A stretch of DNA of 64,000 nt from Xiphydria camelus (Eukaryota > Arthropoda > Insecta > Hymenoptera > Xiphydriidae): contig OY783195.1 of the NCBI GenBank assembly GCA_963678675.1, positions 19,858,912 through 19,922,911 of the forward strand. Direction: 5' to 3'. Of this stretch, positions 41,810-52,424 are shown one piece after another. The number at the start of each line of letters is the position of its first letter. Within the stretch, counting starts at the first letter, position 1. A program made the position numbers and the translations under genes. Under the pieces are notes generated by a model. That model was not told the origin of the DNA and searched no databases. It saw nothing but the letters and a program-made list of their open reading frames with translations.

Positions 41810-42700
41810 ATCTTGGATACCGAGTATTACATTACAGTACACACTTTACGCGTCAAAACAATTTCTTTTTTTTTTAATAAACAAAGGCGCATTGGACAAA
41901 AGTAAAGTATGAGCGTTACTCAGGGGACTTCCCTTTATTTATAAAAAAAAATTCATTACAATCGGTGCTCCGACTTTCGAAGGGTCCCCTTGTCAGTCCG
42001 AGTCTTTTTCTCAGTCTGTGTCGTGCTGGGGCTAGGCGTATGGTGTTCGGGGTTAAATCTCTTAGTCCCCCTCCCACTTCCGTCTCGAGCCCCATCTGTC
42101 GCCGTCCCAGGGGTTGTGCGGACTTGTTCAGTCCTTACCCCCCCTTGCGTCTGTTTATTCAGTCGTCGCCTCGCAGCTCCACTCAACCTCTGCTTGACGA
42201 CCCTGTGTCTTCCGTCCATTTCTCCGTCCCCCATCTGGTTCGTTTCCGCCCCAGATGGTTGTTCCGTAGTTTCGTTTCTTTTTTTATTCAGGTCCATTTT
42301 TGTCCCACGAGTGTCAGACATAAGCGGTATCACCTGGGGAGAGGTCCGTTCACCCAGGGCTTGGCTATTTACTCCCAGAGGGCGCCCGGTATCTGGGAGG
42401 CACCGTTTGGGAACGCATCTTACCCCCTGCGCCATACAACATCTCAGCACGGTAGCTCACACCTTATGTTTGGGGGGAGCTTTTGGTCCACGACGAGAGC
42501 CTTCACTCTCCCGTTGGTGGGTTTATGTACCATTGGAAGTGCTTATCTCTCCCGTTAACCGATCCTTTCGCGCCACTGGAGCGTTGATCAGATTGGCCAT
42601 TCCCCTTATCCGCCACCTAGGGACGCGCCCGGCAGGGGAAGCTCAACCCCCCCTCACACCCGTCAATTGGGCTTTGTAAGTGAGGTGGCATGTTCATTAA

Positions 42701-43258
42701 GTTCCAAAAAAATTGATACGTAAAATAGTCTCCAAAAAAGATTAGAAATCAATTAAGATCGCCATGTTCAAGATCTATATATAACAAATAAAAGGCATCA
42801 TTTGAAAGGAAAATTATTGTAAATCAAAAGTTACTAAAAAATTCGACAAAAAATTTATAACAAAATTTAAAAAAAAAAAAGATTGCCGCGTTTAAGTTTT
42901 CATTTTTTCCACTATATACTGGCGGTATCATAAATAAGTGTATGCATTTATTTAAAATCATAAGTGCATAATGTCGATGTAAGTCTCCATGGCAATCATG
43001 GGCATGATTCTGACTTACATATCCCAGTTTCTCGAACGGTCATTTTCTAAAGATCTTTTATTGGAGGTCTGTCTGTTTGTCTGTTTATCTCGCGATAACT
43101 TAAGAACGCTTTTGCCGATCTTGATGAAATTCGGCATATAATGTTTATTGACCCTCAGCGCATCGTAAGTTTCTCCCCTAATATGGGCGGGGGTAGTATA
43201 TTAAATGATGTTTTCTATTTAAAAATTGCAAACGCTGCGGAAACAGTGTTAACCTTTA
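42701..43258. other. No gene; diverged repeat-like spacer
   Basis: AT-rich DNA; no coding sequence, hairpin or target-flanked unit was identified. A stretch around 43,060-43,200 (CGATCTTGATGAAATTCGGCAT) reads like a common insect dispersed repeat, but no second copy is in the window. Confidence 0.35.
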
Positions 43259-43443
43259 AACGGAACCCTGCCGAAAGACTACATTAACGGTACCCAGCGG
43301 TCTATCAGACCGCTATTTCGTTTAGAGCGTAGTATTCGTTGATTTAAGTCGAGGAATTTATATCTATTGTCATTAAATGGTCAAAGAGTTAGTTCCGAGG
43401 GGCAAGGAGAGGGGATAAGTGTCAAACATTGAGGATAAAATTT

Positions 43444-43548
43444 TTAATCATGCTCTGATTCAGGAATGTAGTCTGAGTGAATCAGAGAATAGGAGTCATC
43501 ATCAGTTTCAAAATCGTCCCCGGTCTCTTCCTCTTCCTCAAAACTCAT
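43444..43548 (-). pseudogene. Acidic N-terminus of a piggyBac-like transposase (34 residues)
   Basis: From ATG 43,548 the frame is highly acidic (MSFEEEEETGDDFETDDDSY) and ends at a stop at 43,444. Such leaders are typical of piggyBac transposases, and the location inside a TTAA element fits. The catalytic domain is missing. Assignment is inference from context and composition. Confidence 0.4.
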
Positions 43549-43676
43549 TCTTACTTAGTGTTTCTAAAACGAAATTATAATTCTATAATTCACAATAAAC
43601 TAAAAAGAATGATGAGAAATTGGTTGTTAATAATTGATGATAGTTCATTTATTAATAATTAATTAACACGTTCGTC

Positions 43677-44349
43677 GCCCAACACGATTCGGTTGAGTTT
43701 CTCACGGGGCCCAAATCTGACTGTCGCACTATGGGCGGAAAAGCCGAAAAGTTAACGGATTGACCTGGGGTACTCGAGGGTTTTCGGGGTCGCTGATTTC
43801 GAATCCGAGGCCAGAATTGCGAAATTTGGAGATGGCGCCACAATACGACGCAGACGCGGATCAAATCTAGACGTAAAATTGAGTAATTGCCCTGAATTTG
43901 GGTACACGGGGGTTTTTGGAGTCGCTGATTACAAATCCGAGGCCAGAATTGCCAAATTCCTAGACGGCGCCACGATACGGCGCATGCGCCATATTGCGGC
44001 GCCATCTACGAATTTAGCAATTCTGGTCTCGGATTCGTAATCAGCGACCCCGAAAACCCCCGGGTATACGAATTCAGGTCAATCCGTTAACTTTTCGACG
44101 TTATAAAGGATCCATTTTATCATAAATATAAATTAATAAAAAGTATACTATAATATGTATATTTTTAATAGTTCTATGTTGTATGTCCGACATTTATATT
44201 TCAGTGCTTATTCTATTAAATTCTCTTTAAAAATCTAACTGAAAATTATGTTTAACTTGAACAAGAAGAGCGTCACCCGTACTTGGGTGACGGGGCCCCC
44301 ACGGAAGCACACCCGTCACCCAGATATGGGTGACGCGGCGACGAACATG
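43677..44349. mobile_element. TTAA element nested in the piggyBac-like element
   Basis: TTAA at 43673-43676 and 44350-44353 with ends CACGTTCGTCGCC and the inverse of CATGTTCGTCGCC. Two small palindromes (GTCACCCGTACTTGGGTGAC, 44,269; GTCACCCAGATATGGGTGAC, 44,313) lie near the right end. It contains a Transib-like fragment. It is non-coding. Confidence 0.65.
43727..44098. mobile_element. Transib-like inverted-repeat fragment
   Basis: It starts CACTATGGGCGGAAAAGCCG after TGTCG and folds back: AAAGTTAACGGATTGACCTG is repeated in inverse near 44,085. Related units (GGTCGCTGATTACGAATCCG) recur three times and match the tandem units at 58.3-58.7 kb. The right terminus lacks the heptamer, so the copy is truncated. 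Confidence 0.6.
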
Positions 44350-44460
44350 TTAACTTGTTAGTTAAAAAGGAATATTTTATACTTACGAAATAATCAACAC
44401 TCTGATACCAACTGCACTGTCACACGGTGTGTTATTGAGGTTATGGCATCCGTCAAACGC

Positions 44461-44614
44461 GCGAATTTAAGGTTCGTTCCAACAAACACGAGAACTGGTT
44501 CTGAACTCGACGGAGTGTGCGCAGTTTGACTTTTGGGACGGCTAGGTCAGACTGCGCAGACTCCGTTGAGTTCAGAACCAGTTCTCGTGTTAGTTGGAAC
44601 GAACCTTTAGTTAC
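44461..44614. mobile_element. Hairpin MITE
   Basis: Arms starting AAGGTTCGTTCCAAC pair with the inverse ending GTTGGAACGAACCTT over about 65 bp, with a 25-bp loop. It is non-coding and nested in the piggyBac-like element. Confidence 0.75.
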
Positions 44615-44978
44615 ACTAACCGTACGGGCCGATCTGATAGACCACTGCATTTTCAATTTAAGGCAATTTCTGCGATTTATCAATAAAAAAAAATTGAAAA
44701 CTCCGTGTACGTATTGGAAATGATGAAAGATGAAAAGCTACTAATTTAAAAAAATTTTTTTCAAGTTACAATTAGTTATACCTACACCCGAACAGTTTTA
44801 ATAGCGGTCCCACAGACCGATAGTTCCGTTTAAAGGCTAAATGACTCAAAATTTCATATAGATAACTGCAGGGGATATCATTTCCTGTTAAAAAGTTCGC
44901 AAGTGCCTATATCCAGCTATAATAGTTAGCCATAATGAATACTCATATTTGTCGCTCAAAAATCCAGCGTTTACACGT

Positions 44979-47516
44979 GAGTCAAGCCATGTCAAGTCGG
45001 ACTCGAAATTTCCACTAAATCGCGGATTTCGAAAATAATAACTCTATTACGAAGGGAGTATGGCACTTACGTTACCGTATTAATATTTCGTGAAAATTCC
45101 GTTATTTGTTAATGTTATTAACAATCAAACTTTGAAGCGCGATTAAAATGAAAAATCGTTTTCTCTTAATCTACTTTAGACAATTACTTAAAATTTTGCA
45201 CACTGATAAAGCAATGTCTACACTATTGAATAAATATTTGCTTGAGGTGAAATTGTTTTAAAAAATGAATTTTGCATTAATTTTTTTAAAACAATTGCAA
45301 TTTTTCATGCTTTCTTCACGCTATAAAAAAATGGAACTTACATACATTCATGCGGCAAACGTTGGCCTTTTATAATCTGCAAAGGGAACTTTGTACTTTT
45401 CCTCCATTCCGGAGATACGAAATTGTTTGTTACGCGGTGCGCTCGTAGATCGCGCGGCGCGCTCCGCTACTGGCATCCGCGGCATCTTGATGGCCGCGCA
45501 AACTTGAGCAAAAACCGTTTGAATTTGCATGAACATGATTTTCCGAGTTTGGCAAACATACACAGTTTTCTTGTCAGTTTACTGATGGTGCTCGTGTGGT
45601 ATACTTGCGTAAAAACTATTCGGTGTTCGACCGAAGGAATGTTGTAATCCTTTGAAAAAGAAAGGTCATAATTGTGTTCGTCATAAGTTGTTCCTCGCGC
45701 GTTACCGCCAAGTGGAATAAAAAATTCGAAGAATACATTGATCGATATATTTGTCAGATATGTCGTAAAGACATGTATAATGATGTTAAAATTGCTTCAA
45801 ATGTAGAAAATGAAGACCCAAGCACGAAGTGAGTTTACTAATTATTACACAGGTTTACAAAAAAAAAAGTCCGGACTATTTGACCGGACCATGGTATTCC
45901 GAGGTATTTTTGCGTCCTGAATCCGATCCCGAGGTCATCTGAGCCCCATCACGTCAGAAAAATGAGATTTCAAGGTCATTTAGAGGTTAAAATGACCATT
46001 TTTTGGAACTGGACCCGGGACAATTTCTCAAGCGACCTGTTGAGTTGGAGAGGGTAGCTGTTTAGGTCTTGAATACCTTCCAAACATTGGAATGGAGTCC
46101 TAAATCTCGACCGGGACTATCACAGAACCACCCCAGTGGATAAAATGTTGCCATGATCGTTGTATCTCGCGGATTACGATCTCCCTCTCAAGGTATCCAA
46201 TTCCGGCGATCCGTTCACTGTGACAGTGGACCCAGCACTAACCGTAATGGCTTTAGAACCTTGGAGTCATGCTCTGGGTGCTGCTCAGGGCAGTCCCATT
46301 TCCTTATTTATTTATTTCGAAATCTCGTTTTTCTGACGTGATGGGGCTCAGATGACCTCGGGATCGGATTCAGGACGCAAAAATACCTCAGAATACCATG
46401 GTCCGGTCAAATAGTCCGGACTTTTTTTTTGTTGTAAACCTGTGTTATTTTTATATTTTATTGTATAATTAATTGCTATACTGTAACACCTTCTTTAATA
46501 GTAAACCACGAATAAACTTCCAAGTAATTATAACTGTTCACTGTTCAAATCCAATATTTACATTCAGTTAAAAATTCAATTCGTTCCCTGGAAGGTATTA
46601 CAGTATAGCAATTAATTATCGGTATTAACTATCTTGGGTCTTGGGTGCTTGGGTCTTCATTTTCTACATTTGAAGCAATTTTAACATCATTATACATGTC
46701 CTTACGACATATTTGACAAATATATCGATCAATGTATTCTTCGAATTTTTTATTCCACTTGGCAGTAACGCGCGAGGAACAACTTATGACGAACACAATT
46801 ATGACCTTTCCTTTTCAAAGGATTACAACATTCCTTCGGTCGAACCATTTTCACTTAATGATATTGAAACACCGAATAGTTTTTAAGCAAGTATACCGCA
46901 CGAGCACCATCAACAAACTGACAAGAAAACTGTCTATGTTTGCCAAACTCGGAAAATCATGTTCATGCAAGTTCAAACGGTTTTTGCTCAAGTTTGCGCG
47001 GCAATCAAGTTGCCGCGGACGCCAGTAGCGGAGCGCGCCGCGCGATCTACGAGCGCACCGCGTAACAAACAATTTCGTATCTCCGGAATGGAGAAAAAGT
47101 ACAAAGTTCTCTTTGCAGATTATAAAAGGCCAACGTTTGCCGCATGAATTGATGTAAGTTTCATTTTTTTATAGCGTGAAGACCGCAAGAAAAATTGCAA
47201 TTGTTTAAAAAAAATTAATGCAAAATACATTTTTTAAAACAATTTCACCTCAAGCAAATATTTATTCGATAGTGTAAACATTGCTTTATCAGTGTGCAAA
47301 ATTTCAAGTAATTGTCTAAAGTAGTTTAAGAGAAAACGATTTTTCATTTTAATTGCGCTTCAAAGTCTGATTGTTAATAACATTAACAAATAACAGAATT
47401 TTCACGAAATATTAATACGGTAACGTAAGTGCCATATTCCCTTCGCAATAGAGTTATTATTTCCGAAATCCGCGATTTAGTGGAAATTTCGAGTCCGACT
47501 TGACATGGCTTGACTC
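44979..47516. mobile_element. Long-armed inverted-repeat element, copy 2 (inverted, 2,538 bp)
   Basis: Reverse complement of 243-2780, exactly the same length and nearly identical; two substitutions were noticed by eye (for example near 45,227 and 45,312). ACGT flanks both sides. The nested units of copy 1 are at equivalent places here. The flanking DNA is unrelated, so this is a separate insertion rather than a segmental duplication. Confidence 0.85.
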
Positions 47517-47710
47517 ACGTACCAAGTGCCACACGCCGTGTATGTACATTCGAGGTTAACAAATCTATCAGACCTGCTTTCAATCTACCACTTCATTAAG
47601 GTCTAATGTTTACAGAAACTCTAATTAAATTATTACTATTCATTTGATTTATAATAATGATTATTAACAATTGTTAGTTATATTGTTGAAAAAGTTTGGC
47701 TTCAAATTAA

Positions 47711-47946
47711 CACTAGGTTTACGGAAACGCGTCAATTTGACGCGTGACTTATTCAGAGTGCCATTCAACTTTGATTATCTAGTAACCTATGAGGTTTTAG
47801 ACGAAATTGGTGAAATACTTTTTTGTAGATTAGATTTCGATGTACAAGATAGTTATAGTAGTATAGACGAAAATTTCGTAGTTATGGAGATAATTATCCG
47901 CCAAAATGACCATTTTAGTACGTCGAAACCGCCTGTAAACCTAGTG
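47711..47946. mobile_element. 236-bp TTAA MITE of the CACTAGAACTACC family (copy 3, diverged)
   Basis: TTAA at 47707-47710 and 47947-47950; ends CACTAGGTTTACGG and its near-inverse. The interior aligns with copies 1 and 2 (ACTTATTCAGAGTGCCATTCAA). An open frame of 97 residues spans it, but the aligned copies do not keep the frame, so no gene is called. Confidence 0.7.
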
Positions 47947-48039
47947 TTAAATTGTTCTGATTAACTTAAAACTAGTAGTTCTGCAAACAGTAGACCTCAC
48001 TGAAGTCGTAGATTGAAAGCAGATTGGAGAGAGGTAGAT

Positions 48040-48640
48040 AAGCTAGGCTGGTTCGGCGTCACCAACGTGACCAAAAGTGGTGGGAAATTTGAATTTTGCT
48101 GAAGCGTGCATCCGCTGTGGTGGGGGATTTTAATTCACACCGCGGAGCGCTCTACCATTGGTCGAACCCCCACTTCCTGACTCCGCCATTGGTCAAGGTC
48201 AACGCCAGGTGTCGCCACCGTCGGTGGCAGCCATTTTGAATGTTACCCCGTCAGAGCTCCATCATTCGTCGAACCCCCACTCTCCAACCTAGCTCGCAGC
48301 GCCATCTCGAACGCTCACAGCGCCATCTCGCGGACCTCCACTCCCCGATTACAGGTTTCGACTTGCGCGTACATTATCTTGCTATCAAATTTCAACGCTG
48401 CTGCACACATCTGATTCCCGGAGACCCCCTGAGACATGATAACGTGGCTGCAAACCCCCACTCCCCTTACTCCCCTCACTCCCCGTGCAGGTTCCGACTT
48501 GCACGTGCATTATCTTGCTTTCAAATTTCAGCGCTACTGCGCATATCCAATTCCTGGAGTCCTTGAGACATAATGACGTCAGCTCCGAGCAATCTTGCTA
48601 TCAAATTTCGCTGACTTGCGTGAGCAGGCACTTAATATGA
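48040..48640. repeat. GC-rich subrepeat block, copy 2 (inverse of 17.3-17.97 kb)
   Basis: Contains CAGCGCCATCTCG repeats and units with CTTGCTATCAAATTTCA at about 48,379, 48,513 (variant) and 48,596. They match the block at 17.3 kb in reverse complement. No polymerase sequence is adjacent here. Confidence 0.55.
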
Positions 48641-48876
48641 TTCCAAACAAAATGCGCGAATTTGATATGGATGTGACGTGTGGTACGCGTTATTAATGTA
48701 TATATCCCAGTGACGGTCGTTCTCCAATAAATTCAAAGCTTCACGCTGGGTAATTCACGAGTCTGGTACCGAACGGGTATGAGTAGCGGTTGCTCGTCCA
48801 TGACCATTAAGATCGGTCAGGCTACCTCGAATGATGGTTCGATCCTTTGTACCTGGATGAGCCAGCTGTCAGCTTT

Positions 48877-49897
48877 TCCCGATCGATCATCTCTTTCAGT
48901 TCGTCATTGCTCCTCCTTACAAAGCTGATTCAGTATTCCAAGTATAGCGGAGTCTATTGGAGTGGGTGTTGTGGGAAATGGCTTATTCTGACCCCTCCGG
49001 TAATTAACCTTTCGGGAAAGGTACGAGATTGCGAGCGCGTTCGCAGTCTATGTTCGCCGAAACATACCGCCCACCTCGCCATTGCAACCGATGGCGAGAT
49101 TAACTCTAGATTAACGCGTTACTTAGATCGCGATGATAATGAATAAAAATGATAGGTAAGAAATGATGTGTAGAAATCATTTTGCGACGGAACAGTTTGG
49201 TTAAATGGAAAAGAAAGAAAAGAGAAAGCGTACGTTTCTAATATGTTTAATTTCACAATGCTTATTGATATACAATATATTGAAGTAAAACTTCTTTGTT
49301 AAGGGTAGTGAAATGGCGCGAGGTGATAGGGAGAAGTCGCGTGAGATAGAACGAAATAACATCACAACCCCACTCCAGCGCTCTCGACCGTACGTAGCAC
49401 GGTCGCTACACTCTCATGCACTGCGTAGCCGACTTGCGCAATTGAGAGTCAGGAGTGTTTGCGTGCTTTGTTGCTCCGAAATATTATATTGACTTTGCTC
49501 TACAGATATTTTTAGGTTATGTTAATGTTATATCATGACATTTATAAAATGTATCAAGTGACTTAAGTTCGTGTGAATATGTGTTCCGTCGCTAGGGAAC
49601 TGCTATGCCATCTCTTACCGCTCACTATCATCGCAGACTAAGTAACGCGCTCTCTTTCCAGATCTAATATATCTACATCGGTTGCAACGGTGAGGCGGCC
49701 GGTATGTTTCGGCGAACGTATGTTGCGAATGCGTTCGCAGTCCCGCACCTTTCCCGGAAGGTTAATTATCGGGTAGGTCAGAATGAGCCATTTCCTGCAG
49801 TACCCGCGCTAATAGATACCGCTATATTTCGAATTCTAAGTCGGCTTTGTAAAGGGGAGCAATGACGAATTCCAATAGATGACCGATCGGGAAATAC
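48877..49897. mobile_element. Inverted-repeat element with 330-bp arms
   Basis: Arms 48,877-49,200 and 49,562-49,897 pair along their length, including GGGAAATGGCT.ATTCTGACC and TTCGCCGAAACATACCG. A third, partial arm lies at 53,034-53,210. Arm identity is moderate, so the element is old. No gene is supported. Confidence 0.65.
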
Positions 49898-50039
49898 GAC
49901 AAAGCGAAAATTTTGCAGTACATGTAGCAGAAATTGATAAAATGTGTGCTGCTCGATATGTTTTGGACAATGGTTCAACGATTTTTCTGATACCTATTAA
50001 TATATCACCAGATCAAGCAATTCCCAAGCTCATCATGAA

Positions 50040-50400
50040 GAACTTTCAAAGCAATCGATGAAGAACTTTCGGAGATTTAAAGTTCGGAGATTTTTATTTA
50101 TTTACCCCCTTAAGGGAGTCGGTATATAAATAGTAGGTATATAAAAACACGCGCGCATTCGAATGCAATGTTGTGTCAAAATTTCAAAGCAATCGGTGAA
50201 GAACTTTCAGAGACTTAAGATTTTGGGCAGATGAACATTTACATTTTTATTTATTTACCCCCTTCAAGGAGTAGGTATATAAATTGTAGGTATATAAAAA
50301 CACGCTCGTATTCGACTGCAACGTTATGTCAAAATTTCTAAGCAATCGGTGCAGAACTTTCGGAGATCTTAGATTTTGTACAAACTAACTGTTACATTTT
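50040..50400. repeat. Tandem repeat, about 140-bp period
   Basis: Two and a half degenerate copies of a unit containing AAGCAATCGGTGAAGAACTTT, TTTATTTATTTACCCCCTT and GTAGGTATATAAAAACACGC. It is non-coding. Confidence 0.7.
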
Positions 50401-50663
50401 TATTTAGGTATATAGATTGACACATTGCAAAGAATTGTTATTATAAAGTGTTACATCGAATGCAATGCAACAGTCATCAGAACAAATAAAACTTTCTTTA
50501 AAAAAGAATTGGGGAAAAAATGTAACAGTTAATGTAAATCTTTTTTTCAATATCTCCATAAATGAATAAAATCGACAAAAATTTATAATAATATAATAGA
50601 ATGTGAAAAATCTAGATGCGCGTATGCTATGCGGGGAAGCTTTTAGATTTCTGCTATGTACAT

Positions 50664-50816
50664 ATGAGTGGTTCAGTGCCATCCTTGCCTAACCCACGAA
50701 AATTTGAATTTGGCGCTTATTGCTTAAAATCATATAATATACAGCAATATGTCAGTGCCAAAGTGTTATATTTGGGGAAGACTTAGGCAAGGATGGCACT
50801 GAGCTACTCATATATT
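50664..50816. mobile_element. 150-bp MITE
   Basis: Ends ATGAGTGGTTCAGTGCCATC and its near-inverse GATGGCACTGAGCTACTCAT pair over about 28 bp. It is AT-rich inside and non-coding. Confidence 0.7.
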
Positions 50817-51780
50817 TGTCCTCTTAATATAACAATAGAATTAAATGATTTCATCGTTCAATCTGTAAGATTAACATTTTTTTTAATTAACGGATTGGAA
50901 TACACAAATTTTTCAAAAAAGTTATTTCTTGGATGAGTGGTAACCGATAAAGTGTTCATGTAGTATGATAAAACGATCAAGTTTGCATGCAAATTGTAAG
51001 AACGCGAATAGGTCGCCCATAATAAAGTCTAGGACCGTTCATAAAGCCACATGCAGGAGCGTCTAAAAAGAACGAGCGCGTTAATTTCGAGGTAGGTTGG
51101 CGTCATGGCTGGATCCGCGAATATTGTTGGACATTCCTCAGGTCGGGCGAATACGGTCGTCCGAATACCGAGCGCGTAAACCATGCCGAATGTCCCCGCG
51201 AGAGTTAGCGGTCGGGGAGAGCGCCAGTGGAGGGAAGCAGCCGAGGCCATGGAAAATCTACCCTTGAATCGCCCTGCCGCAGTTATGCCGCGAAATCGCG
51301 TCCACGCTATTTTAATTAATCAGAGTTGGCAAAACTGCTGCCAGAGAGGATAGGGAGGGTTTCGTATGTAGGCGTTGCTGGTCGAGAGATTACGTTGAGA
51401 GTTACCACAAAAAAGCACGATCTCATTCTTGGTTCCTTCGTGGAATTATAAGTTTTACGTCATTTCAAACAATTAAAAAAGGCATTTGAATTCGAACTAG
51501 TTAGCTAGAGAGGACTTGATGGTTGCAGGTTTCCAACAAGTTTGATATACAGTGTTATATTAGCCAGAGAACCAGAGCGCATAGTCTAAGAAGCTATGTT
51601 TACTCCACGTATAGCTCGTACCTATAATGAGGTTCTTATATCTTAGTAACTTGAATTACAAATTCAATTTCATAGATGATTTGGGATCTGTGCTTTCAAT
51701 CGAGCCTGTGTGCAGTCAAACCGAGGAACAGGTTCAACAGATATATGTACATATCTCTTCAAAGATGGCGATGCTAATAC
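50817..51780. other. Apparently single-copy stretch, CpG-rich in part
   Basis: About 51,000-51,340 is unusually CpG-rich and has no partner elsewhere in the window. It may be genuine host sequence. No frame with recognisable motif or splice pattern was found. Confidence 0.35.
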
Positions 51781-51930
51781 GAGGGTTGTCCCAAAAGTAA
51801 TGTATAGCGCGCTCTAGCGGACGTTACAGGCAACGTAGACAGCTAATCGAAGCATCAGTGTGTAGATTGAAGTCTTAAGAACACGTTGATATTATATGGT
51901 AGTGGGATTGGTTTAAAGAACAACAAAAGT

Positions 51931-52284
51931 CTATACAAGTCTTTTACTATGCTTCTTCGTAGAGCCAATTGAAACTAATACCACCGGAATCAAATTCAGA
52001 GAAACTGGTATCGAAATTTCACTTCTTCTGCGTGTGGCGGCCACACGTTTTGTTGTTTTTTTTTCACCCCCAACTGTGCTCAGATCTATCAATGTTTGAT
52101 ATTGTGTGAATTTAATTCTTTCTCTCCATCCTCGATTTCGTTCTGTACTAGTTTTAGGTAGTGCCTTCGTCATCGCTTTCTTTACACGTTGCCTCTCACG
52201 AAACTCTTTTGCCCACTGTTTTCCTGTTTTTGCAATAATAATTTTAATATACCTAACACACACGCGAAAGAATGTTGTGTTCAT
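51931..52284 (-). pseudogene. Basic-rich ORF of transposon type (tentative)
   Basis: An open frame of 117 residues contains LPKTSTERNRGWRERIK, which resembles a short basic module often found at the start of insect mobile-element proteins. Upstream KQWAKEFRERQRVKKAM may be a second copy of it. No catalytic domain follows. This could equally be chance; it lies in a partly duplicated region (52,181-52,424). Confidence 0.25.
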
Positions 52285-52424
52285 TGACGTTTACGAAATG
52301 GAAAGTTTATTTAACACGTTGCCTGTCACTGTACTATTTCGACCGTTCTGTGGCCTTTTTTGCAATAATAATTATAAATTAACACACAGCCAGACACACA
52401 CGCACGCATGCGCGCGCGCGCGAA
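52181..52424. repeat. Local duplication with a CA/CG-rich microsatellite
   Basis: Two related stretches (about 52,181-52,280 and 52,313-52,424) share TTTTTGCAATAATAATT and GCGAAAGAATGT. The second contains an expanded alternating purine-pyrimidine tract, (CA)/(CG)n, at 52,392-52,421, a potential Z-DNA former. Confidence 0.6.

Larger units (their letters stand above)
37997..41992. mobile_element. pogo-like DNA transposon (3,996 bp) with tRNA-like TIRs and a tandem array
   Basis: Ends CAAGGGGACCCTTCGAAAGT and its inverse; TCA lies outside both ends (37994-37996, 41993-41995), a candidate 3-bp target duplication. Inverted repeats are about 350 bp and contain poly-A/T tracts and a tRNA-like block. 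Between them lie a seven-unit 153-bp array and a two-exon transposase gene. The insertion interrupts LINE ORF1. A 3-bp duplication is unusual for Tc1/mariner-pogo relatives, which normally use TA. Confidence 0.8.
37648..42321 (-). pseudogene. LINE ORF1, split by the pogo-like element
   Basis: From ATG 42,321 the N-terminal part is basic and polar (KKRNETTEQPSG, RRRLNKQTQGG) and runs to about 41,996. The pogo-like insertion follows. Coding resumes at about 37,993 (FRWALVPEGYPAR), then stops at about 37,926 and 37,876, then continues as IPIFEGMWERDGAAVIG to a TAA at 37,648. The C-terminal half resembles the nucleic-acid-binding ORF1 domain common in insect LOA-like elements (DUF4780-type, tentative). 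It is inactive. The frame stays open across the insertion site when one TCA is removed, which fixes the insertion boundaries. Confidence 0.65.
31156..42686 (-). mobile_element. LINE with endonuclease, RT and RNase H (I/LOA-like group), with two nested insertions
   Basis: The element runs on the minus strand from a 5' end near 42,686 to a 3' tail of TTA repeats (31,156-31,177). The 14-bp GGCATGTTCATTAA is present at 31142-31155 and 42687-42700 as a target-site duplication, so the copy is full length. Without the Kolobok (31,655-34,444) and pogo-like (37,997-41,992) insertions it measures about 4.7 kb. Two overlapping ORFs and a C-terminal RNase H fit the I/LOA group of non-LTR elements; clade assignment needs phylogeny. 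Several frameshifts and stops make it inactive. Confidence 0.85.
43263..44836. mobile_element. piggyBac-like element, internally deleted, with nested insertions
   Basis: The left flank is TTAA (43259-43262), the right flank CTAA (one change). The ends CCTTTAAACGGAA and its inverse match over about 15 bp. Subterminal palindromes AGCGGTCTATCAGACCGCT (43,298) and AGCGGTCCCACAGACCGAT (44,802) lie near the ends. A short acidic ORF (43,444-43,548) resembles a piggyBac transposase N-terminus. Further elements are nested at 43,677-44,349 and 44,461-44,614. Confidence 0.65.

Noticed and set aside
41965..42679. Overlapping long plus-strand open frames of 197 and 229 residues
   Set aside because: They lie opposite LINE ORF1 and its 5' UTR in GC-rich sequence; proline/serine/arginine-rich composition is that of an antisense frame.
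50817..51780. Possible host gene with CpG-island promoter
   Set aside because: CpG-rich and single-copy here, but no coherent exon, motif or splice structure could be supported.
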